Below are positions 5,907-9,763 of a stretch of DNA of 9,763 nucleotides, in pieces. Every line of letters starts with the position of its first letter. The first letter of the stretch is position 1. Source of the DNA: Vulcanimicrobiota bacterium (GTDB taxonomy: Bacteria > Vulcanimicrobiota > Vulcanimicrobiia > Vulcanimicrobiales > Vulcanimicrobiaceae); contig PKWF01000264.1 in the NCBI GenBank assembly GCA_003133185.1, forward strand, positions 1,923-11,685. The letters run 5' to 3'. Below the pieces are notes generated by a model. The model was not told the origin of the DNA. It saw only the letters and a list, made by a program, of their open reading frames with translations, and ran no database searches. The position numbers and the translations under genes were made by a program.

Positions 5907-7415
5907 ATGAATGAGAGCAGTCGCCTCGCCGCACTTGGCTACCGTCAGGAACTTTCGAGAGTCCTTTCACTCTTCGATAATTTCGCAGTAGCATTCAGCT
6001 ACTTAAGCCCGATGGTCGGCGTATACTCGCTCTATACCCTGGGTCTCGGCACGGGCGGGCCGCGTTACATCTGGACGATCCCAATCGTCGTCGCTCTGAT
6101 GATACCGGTCGCGTTGGTTTTTGGCGAACTGGCCAGCGAGTACCCGCTCTCCGGTGCGCTCTACCAATACGGCAAGTACAACGTGGGACCGCGCTATGGA
6201 TGGTTCGTGGGCTGGATCTACGGTTTCGCGCTTCTTGCGACGGTGGCTTCCGTCGATTCCGGCGCCGTCGGCTACATCACGTCGCTGTCGAATATCTGGT
6301 TTCGGACGCATCTCGATCCCGCTAGTCACGTGACGATCTTCGTTATCACCGGGGCAATCATCGTGCTGTCCGCGATCGCCAACTCCGTCGGGGCCAAGAT
6401 CATGGGGCGCGTCGCGCGCTTTGGCGTTTATGTTGAGACTATTGGCACGTTTGGCGTCTTCGCCGCGCTCGCCATTTACGGCTTTGCGCAACACTGGAGC
6501 TTTATTTTTTCAACACAGAACGTGGAACACTTAAAGAGCAACCCACTGAACCTCAACTTCGGCGGCCATTGGTGGACCGGCGCCGCGGTGGTAGCCGTTC
6601 TTGCCAACGTCTATATCTTTTTCGGCTTCGAATCCGCCGGTGACATCTCCGAAGAGACGCTCGACGCAGGGCGCCAGGTTCCCAAGGCCATGCGCAATGC
6701 GCTCCTCTATGGCGGCATCGCCTCGTTCGTTCTAGTACTCGGCCTGCTGCTCGCGACGCCGGCGAGCGGCATCCGCAGCGCCGTCTCGGGTGGCGTCAGC
6801 AGCGTTCTCGCCGTCCTGCCGAGTTGGCTGGCGAACTTCTTCCTGGTCATGATCGTCGTTGCGTTCTTTAGTTGCGGGACGGCCGTTCAGGGCGCCGGCG
6901 CCCGCGTCGCCTTCGCGCTCGCCCGCGACGGAGCGCTGCCTCTAAGCGAAAAGATTCGAACGATTTCACAACGCCATCACACTCCGGTCAACGCGATCTT
7001 GGTCGGAACGATCGTTCCATTCCTTTTCTTACTACTCGTGCTGATAAACCCCAGTAAGCCGGTTCACATCCTCTGGTTCGACTACCCGGCCAACGTCAAT
7101 GCGCTCTACGCGTTGGTCTCGTTCGCCACTTCGGGTATCTACCTCGCCTTCTTCCTGACGGTGTTCGGCGCGCTCGTTGCACGCCGCCGCGGATGGCGGC
7201 CGAGCGGAGTCTACAGACTGGGTCGCTGGGGTCTGCCGATCACAATTGCGGGCGCTCTTTATTTGTTGCTCATGCTGATTAACATCGTCTGGCCGAGTTC
7301 GCTTTCTAGCGGTCGCGCGATCTTCAACTATGGCTGGGTCACGCTCGGAGTGATGGTTATCATCGTGGCAGCCGGCGCGATCTTCGAGGCGATCGCACGC
7401 CCCGGCCGCAGTTAG
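5907..7415 (+). CDS. APC-superfamily amino-acid permease
   Basis: 502 residues. The frame is open 95 codons further upstream, but that part is antisense to the hydrolase and unlike any permease; ATG 5907, with GGAGG upstream and MNESSRLAALGYRQELSRVLSLFDNFAVAF following, is the natural start. The N-terminus enters helix 1 (near 24-46) and is followed by GELASEYPLSGALYQYGKY (about 73-91), a hallmark of the amino acid/choline transporter branch of the APC superfamily. FGFESAGDISEET at 239-251, followed by AGRQVPKAM, is the other conserved segment. ARDGALP at 339-345 marks the loop after helix 8. Hydrophobic segments are consistent with about 12 helices and the C-terminus is short and cytoplasmic. 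It probably imports an amino acid, polyamine or related compound; the substrate cannot be read from sequence. It is paired divergently with an exported serine hydrolase, which could supply substrate (inference). Confidence 0.93.
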   Translation: MNESSRLAALGYRQELSRVLSLFDNFAVAFSYLSPMVGVYSLYTLGLGTGGPRYIWTIPIVVALMIPVALVFGELASEYPLSGALYQYGKYNVGPRYGWFVGWIYGFALLATVASVDSGAVGYITSLSNIWFRTHLDPASHVTIFVITGAIIVLSAIANSVGAKIMGRVARFGVYVETIGTFGVFAALAIYGFAQHWSFIFSTQNVEHLKSNPLNLNFGGHWWTGAAVVAVLANVYIFFGFESAGDISEETLDAGRQVPKAMRNALLYGGIASFVLVLGLLLATPASGIRSAVSGGVSSVLAVLPSWLANFFLVMIVVAFFSCGTAVQGAGARVAFALARDGALPLSEKIRTISQRHHTPVNAILVGTIVPFLFLLLVLINPSKPVHILWFDYPANVNALYALVSFATSGIYLAFFLTVFGALVARRRGWRPSGVYRLGRWGLPITIAGALYLLLMLINIVWPSSLSSGRAIFNYGWVTLGVMVIIVAAGAIFEAIARPGRS

Positions 7416-7427
7416 CGAGGCGATCGC
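7385..7427 (+). repeat. 12-base direct repeat at the permease 3' end
   Basis: CGAGGCGATCGC occurs at 7385-7396, inside the last permease codons, and again at 7416-7427 directly after its stop, 31 bases apart. It may be a small local duplication spanning the stop codon. No function is visible. Confidence 0.6.
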
Positions 7428-7561
7428 GCCACGCTGGCCGTTACGTCGTGCACGGGCGGCTCGGGCAGCACAACGACGGCCTCGCCTCGACCCTGCCGTC
7501 ATGGCTTTCGCCGGCCGCGGGCCGCGTCGATAGCGAATGACGCTGGGCCGGCGGTTGCACG

Positions 7562-7591
7562 CAGGGAGGATTTATGAGACAATCCTGCCTG
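7562..7591 (+). promoter_or_regulatory. Hairpin enclosing a ribosome site and ATG
   Basis: CAGGGAGGATT (7562-7572) pairs with AATCCTGCCTG (7581-7591) over 10 of 11 positions, one G-G mismatch. The left arm is the Shine-Dalgarno AGGGAGGA, and the eight-base loop holds ATG 7574. The shape is that of a translation-control hairpin 73 bases before the earliest infA start candidate. Confidence 0.4.
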
Positions 7592-7624
7592 TCTTCAAAT
7601 CGGCACGAATCCTGGTTTTTTTAA
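7574..7624 (+). CDS. Possible 16-codon leader ORF upstream of infA
   Basis: ATG 7574 follows an excellent ribosome site (AGGGAGGA, 3-base spacing) and encodes MRQSCLSSNRHESWFF, ending at TAA 7622-7624 after a run of seven T (7616-7622). It is in the same frame as the infA reading frame downstream, separated only by that stop. It could be a leader peptide, a remnant of a longer N-terminus, or chance. The T-run has no stem directly before it, so it is not an obvious terminator. Confidence 0.3.
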   Translation: MRQSCLSSNRHESWFF

Positions 7625-7663
7625 TCCCTTCCGTCGGGCGCCACGCTCCGTCATTCGAGAGAC

Positions 7664-8017
7664 TTGGCGCTCCTGAAAAGAGTATGTCCAATCGCTATTC
7701 GCAATAGAACCCGCAGGACCGGCCCTCGCGTAGCAAAGCCGAGCGCTCCCCAAAACACCAAGGAAGCTCCGCTCGAGGTGTTCGGCAGCATCAAACAGGT
7801 TTTTCCCAGCACGACGTTTTCGGTCGAACTGGATAACGGCCACGTGATCCTGGCACATATAGCCGGACGCTTGCGCCGTCACCGTATCAAGATTCTTCCC
7901 GGAGACCGCGTGGAGATTGAAGTTTCGCCCTACGACTTAACCAAAGGCCGGATCGTCTACCGTTATCGCGCCGGAGAAGAGCGCCGGATCCCGCAAAGAT
8001 CCGGAACGCTGCCTTAG
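7664..8017 (+). CDS. infA: Translation initiation factor IF-1, solitary and extended copy
   Basis: The core at about 36-101 is IF-1: [19 protein letters not shown], then [40 protein letters not shown] and IVYRYR match the factor's single S1-type OB fold nearly throughout. IF-1 binds the 30S A site with IF-2 and IF-3 during initiation. Normal length is about 72 residues; this frame gives 117, with about 30 extra basic N-terminal residues and a 14-residue tail. The start is uncertain. TTG 7664 is the only usual codon before the core but has just GAGAG at 2 bases. Residue 23, where VAKPSAPQ resembles a normal MAK start, is GTA (7730-7732). GTG 7778 would cut into the first strand. No ribosomal-protein genes (secY, rpsM, rpmJ) flank it, so it is an orphan copy. 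Its TAG overlaps the stop of the convergent gene. Confidence 0.88.
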   Translation: MALLKRVCPIAIRNRTRRTGPRVAKPSAPQNTKEAPLEVFGSIKQVFPSTTFSVELDNGHVILAHIAGRLRRHRIKILPGDRVEIEVSPYDLTKGRIVYRYRAGEERRIPQRSGTLP

Positions 8018-8349
8018 TATCTCGACGAAAGCTTAAAGCGGCCGGACGTGCAGATCTCGATGATCTGCTCGTTGCTCAGCCGTTGGAACGTCTTCGTGGC
8101 GTACTCGAAGGGCTCGCCGGCATTGGTTGCGTCGTAGCGAGCTTGCGCACCAGGGTTCAGTTGCGGACGCTGTTGTACCGTCTGTTTCTTGAAATTGACG
8201 CGATAGGCCAGCTCTTTTCCGAACAGCACGACCTCCCCGCGCGCGTTGGCATAGCCTCCGAAGACCGGCTCCGAAAGCTCCGAAAGGTTGCGGCCGGTGC
8301 CATTGGCGCTGATCGAGAGGACGGCGACGGGTGAAAGAATGCTCGGCAT
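8014..8349 (-). CDS. Unrecognised 111-residue protein
   Basis: The ATG-to-TAA frame has strongly GC-biased third positions, which supports real coding on this strand over the opposing frames. I do not recognise the family. The sequence starts [19 protein letters not shown], with no clear signal peptide or membrane helix. The middle ([24 protein letters not shown]) looks beta-rich, and the C-terminal third ([20 protein letters not shown]) is helical with a single Cys. No Shine-Dalgarno is present before ATG 8349; instead an inverted repeat ends 2 bases before it, so translation may be controlled by structure or coupled to upstream genes. It lies 70 bases downstream of two tandem secreted-protein genes and could be the third gene of that operon. 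Its stop overlaps that of infA. Confidence 0.7.
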   Translation of the reverse strand: MPSILSPVAVLSISANGTGRNLSELSEPVFGGYANARGEVVLFGKELAYRVNFKKQTVQQRPQLNPGAQARYDATNAGEPFEYATKTFQRLSNEQIIEICTSGRFKLSSRY

Positions 8350-8351
8350 GT

Positions 8352-8386
8352 CAGGTTTTAGACAACCTGTAGCCTCAAAAAGGTTG
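8352..8386 (-). promoter_or_regulatory. Overlapping alternative hairpins before the 111-residue gene
   Basis: In plus-strand terms, CAGGTT (8352-8357) pairs with AACCTG (8364-8369), six of six, with loop TTAGAC. CAACCT (8363-8368) pairs equally well with AGGTTG (8381-8386), loop 12. The two share the same middle segment, so only one can form at a time on the minus-strand mRNA, and the inner one ends 2 bases before the ATG. It could be an attenuator-like switch, or a protein operator on DNA. Confidence 0.35.
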
Positions 8387-8419
8387 CATCCCGCCGCTTG
8401 CCGCTTTGGCGTCGCCCCC

Positions 8420-9085
8420 CTAGCACTTGCGCGTGAGGTTGTAGCCCGGGCCAGACAGGTGTTTTCCGTCAGGCGAGAGTTTCAGCGTGTGATTGCCGTA
8501 ATAAGTGAGCGTCACGGTCGAACCGTCGATGATCCAGTTGCCGGAGACGCCCTCGTTGTCGGTGAGGTCGCCGTTAAGCTGCATATTGAATGTCAGCTTC
8601 GGATCGTTGTCCGAGCCCCAGTTGCCGACGAGATTGGTGGTGGCGCACCCCGTCGGGATCGGCGTTGCGGTTGGCATCGCGGCTAATGGTGTTATTGGAC
8701 CGCCGTAGAATTTGTGTGCGATGTCCAGGCAGAGCGCATTTGCGCCGTAAGGGTTCGTCGGCAGCTGGACGGCGCAAACAAACGTCACCACGTAGCCTTT
8801 GGCGAGCGGATAGCAGCGGACGGTCGCACCAGATGAGGCAGCGCCGGTCGCAATGTTCTGTCCCATGGCGAACCACTCGCCGCTGCCCGGCGACGATTCG
8901 GCTGCGCCGGGCAAGTAAGTCTCCAACGCGGCCTTCGCCTTTGCGCTGCAATCACTCAACGAGCCGGTGTCGCTGATGTGTCGAATTCCCGCCGAAAGGT
9001 CGACGGAGGCAATCGCTGGCGTATGCGACAGCGAGCCGAGGAAGAGCGCTACGGCAAATAGCCAGAGTCCAGGCTTAACGTTCAA
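8420..9085 (-). CDS. Secreted two-domain Cys protein, paralogue of the next gene
   Basis: 221 residues with a Sec signal peptide (about 1-27, ending PAIAS). The N-terminal domain (about 44-128) has Cys46, 91, 104 and 119, with GEW at 69-71 and CYPLA at 91-95. It is a paralogue of the neighbouring gene's whole mature part: Cys spacings (45, 13, 15) are identical and about 32 of 84 aligned residues match by hand. A Pro/Thr linker (136-145) leads to a second domain (147-221) of strands such as GNWIIDGSTVTLTYYG and LKLSPDGKHLSG, resembling small lipocalin-like barrels, ending in Cys221. I know of no named family for the N-terminal domain. The start is TTG 9085, two bases after the upstream TAG, with AGGAG 10 bases before, so translation is probably coupled. 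The role is unknown; the location is outside the cytoplasmic membrane. Confidence 0.8.
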   Translation of the reverse strand: MNVKPGLWLFAVALFLGSLSHTPAIASVDLSAGIRHISDTGSLSDCSAKAKAALETYLPGAAESSPGSGEWFAMGQNIATGAASSGATVRCYPLAKGYVVTFVCAVQLPTNPYGANALCLDIAHKFYGGPITPLAAMPTATPIPTGCATTNLVGNWGSDNDPKLTFNMQLNGDLTDNEGVSGNWIIDGSTVTLTYYGNHTLKLSPDGKHLSGPGYNLTRKC

Positions 9086-9087
9086 AA

Positions 9088-9492
9088 CTATCGCGCTCCT
9101 GCGTCAAACGCCGTCGCCAGTTTCGTGCAAAGCGCGGTGGCACTATCGACACTGGGAGGCACCTGAGCCGCGCACGTAAAGGTTGCAAGGTAGGCGCCCG
9201 CGAGCGGATAGCAGTTAATGGCGGCCGCCGCCGTCGAGCCGTTCGCCGAATCGGGCGCGGCGAATGCTAGCCACTCGCCGGTATCGCCGCCGAGCTCGAC
9301 GGCGTTTTGCAGCACCGCATCCAGCGCGCTTTTTGCGGCGTTATTACAGGCGCTTACCGGCTGACTCTGGACGACCTTGGCAGCGCCCACGTTCATGTCG
9401 AGCGCCGCAGGCGCCCGCGTGGAGAGCGAGCCAAAGGCGACGACGAGGCCCCCGGCTAACAGCGCGACACGACGGCGAGAGATTCTCGTCAC
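9088..9492 (-). CDS. Secreted four-cysteine single-domain protein
   Basis: 134 residues. GTG 9492 is fixed by AGGAGG 6 bases before it. The N-terminus ISRRRVALLAGGLVVAFG is basic then hydrophobic and may be Tat-like (SRRRVAL against the SRRxFLK consensus), with cleavage expected near APA (27-29). The mature domain has Cys49, 94, 107 and 122, GEW at 72-74 and CYPLAGAYLATFTCAAQ from 94. It corresponds to the N-terminal domain of the next gene in the operon with the same Cys spacing, and both signal peptides contain GSLS, so the pair arose by duplication. The stop is 2 bases before the next start. No known family is recognised; a disulfide-stabilised periplasmic or secreted binding role is possible but unsupported. 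A divergent gene begins 98 bases upstream. Confidence 0.8.
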   Translation of the reverse strand: MTRISRRRVALLAGGLVVAFGSLSTRAPAALDMNVGAAKVVQSQPVSACNNAAKSALDAVLQNAVELGGDTGEWLAFAAPDSANGSTAAAAINCYPLAGAYLATFTCAAQVPPSVDSATALCTKLATAFDAGAR

Positions 9493-9589
9493 GGTAAACC
9501 TCCTCGAGCGAGGGCGTTAGACGGGGGAGACGAACGTTCCCTTCTCGCAACGTACGGGCGCGGACTCTTGTGACGGACGGAGATTTGTG
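9493..9589. promoter_or_regulatory. Divergent intergenic control region with short palindromes
   Basis: The 97 bases separate the minus-strand Cys-protein operon from the plus-strand gene at 9590. Visible elements are CCTCG-AG-CGAGG (9502-9513), which overlaps the minus-strand ribosome site CCTCCT (9499-9504), and the 8-base palindrome GAACGTTC (9532-9539). Either could be an operator. No convincing -35/-10 pair stands out. Confidence 0.4.
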
Positions 9590-9763
9590 ATGGGAACGTC
9601 AAGAAAGAAAATCGACGCCATTTACGAGCTGCGTACGGCAGCCGAAAACAAGGCGTTCGCAGAAAAAGCGCTCGAAGACGAGCCGCTCGCCGAACGTCGC
9701 GACCAGTTGCTTCACGCCCAAATAAAGCTTGAAGAGAAAACGATTGAGGCAATTGAAATCTGG
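9590..9763 (+). CDS. N-terminal fragment of a charged helical protein, cut by the window edge
   Basis: ATG 9590 follows GGAG (9579-9582) with 7-base spacing; a GTG at 9587 is a less well spaced alternative. The frame stays open for all 58 codons to the right edge. The product begins MGTSRKKIDAIYELRTAAEN and continues as a Lys/Glu/Ala-rich, almost certainly alpha-helical and possibly coiled-coil segment with no signal peptide, so it is probably cytoplasmic. I do not recognise the family. It is divergent from the Cys-protein operon. Confidence 0.65.
   Translation, partial: MGTSRKKIDAIYELRTAAENKAFAEKALEDEPLAERRDQLLHAQIKLEEKTIEAIEIW

Noticed and set aside
3721..7427. Four copies of GCGATCGC, the HIP1 palindrome of cyanobacteria
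   Set aside because: Three are in GCG-ATC-GC Ala-Ile codon contexts and one is part of a local direct repeat; nothing else suggests a cyanobacterium.
7032..7502. 156-codon minus-strand frame over the permease end
   Set aside because: Low-complexity Arg/Ala start and antisense to conserved permease helices; there is no ribosome site.
7608..7622. T7 run taken as a Rho-independent terminator of the permease
   Set aside because: The only good stem ends 24 bases before the T-run, with no stem directly adjacent to it.
9489..9752. 87-codon minus-strand frame at the right edge
   Set aside because: It overlaps the Cys-protein start and opposes the well-started helical gene at 9590; composition is shadow-like.

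Overview
The window is GC-rich (roughly 60%) bacterial DNA with short intergenic gaps, Shine-Dalgarno-led genes and a high share of exported proteins. Nothing in it is a phylogenetic marker that I can place by eye. The mix of acid-type S53 peptidases (sedolisins), small GGC/AGC-type lipoproteins and Cys-rich secreted proteins with no known family fits an uncultured soil lineage such as Candidatus Eremiobacterota (WPS-2). That is an impression with low to moderate confidence. I see no tRNA, rRNA, CRISPR array, insertion sequence or phage module.

Layout, left to right. (1) 1-3265, plus strand: the C-terminal part of one S53 peptidase, a hairpin terminator, then a complete 805-residue S53 lipoprotein. 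The second protein has an extra jelly-roll-like domain and a Pro/Thr repeat linker between its propeptide and catalytic domain. A strong hairpin follows. (2) 3364-4137: a structured leader with a possible 35-residue ORF, then a seven-helix TRIC/UPF0126 membrane protein. (3) 4239-4685: a small four-Cys lipoprotein. (4) 4682-5836, minus strand: a secreted serine hydrolase of the class C beta-lactamase/DD-peptidase fold, convergent with gene 3 and sharing a CTAG double stop. (5) 5907-7415: an APC-superfamily amino-acid permease, divergent from gene 4 across 70 bases. (6) 7574-8017: a 16-codon mini-ORF whose ribosome site lies in a hairpin, then a solitary infA-like gene (IF-1) without an ATG or GTG start at the expected place. 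(7) 8014-9492, minus strand: an unrecognised 111-residue protein overlapping the infA stop, and upstream of it two tandem paralogous secreted proteins with identically spaced cysteines. (8) 9590 to the right edge, plus strand: the first 58 codons of a charged helical protein.

As a working picture (inference), the left two thirds looks like an envelope and nutrient-scavenging neighbourhood: exported acid proteases, a periplasmic or surface serine hydrolase, an amino-acid permease and a small cation-channel-type membrane protein. The right third is different: an orphan IF-1 and a small operon of exported proteins of unknown role. The points most worth a second look are the tandem four-Cys family, the orphan infA with its odd start and leader, the sedolisin architecture, and the repeated use of 4-base convergent stop overlaps.
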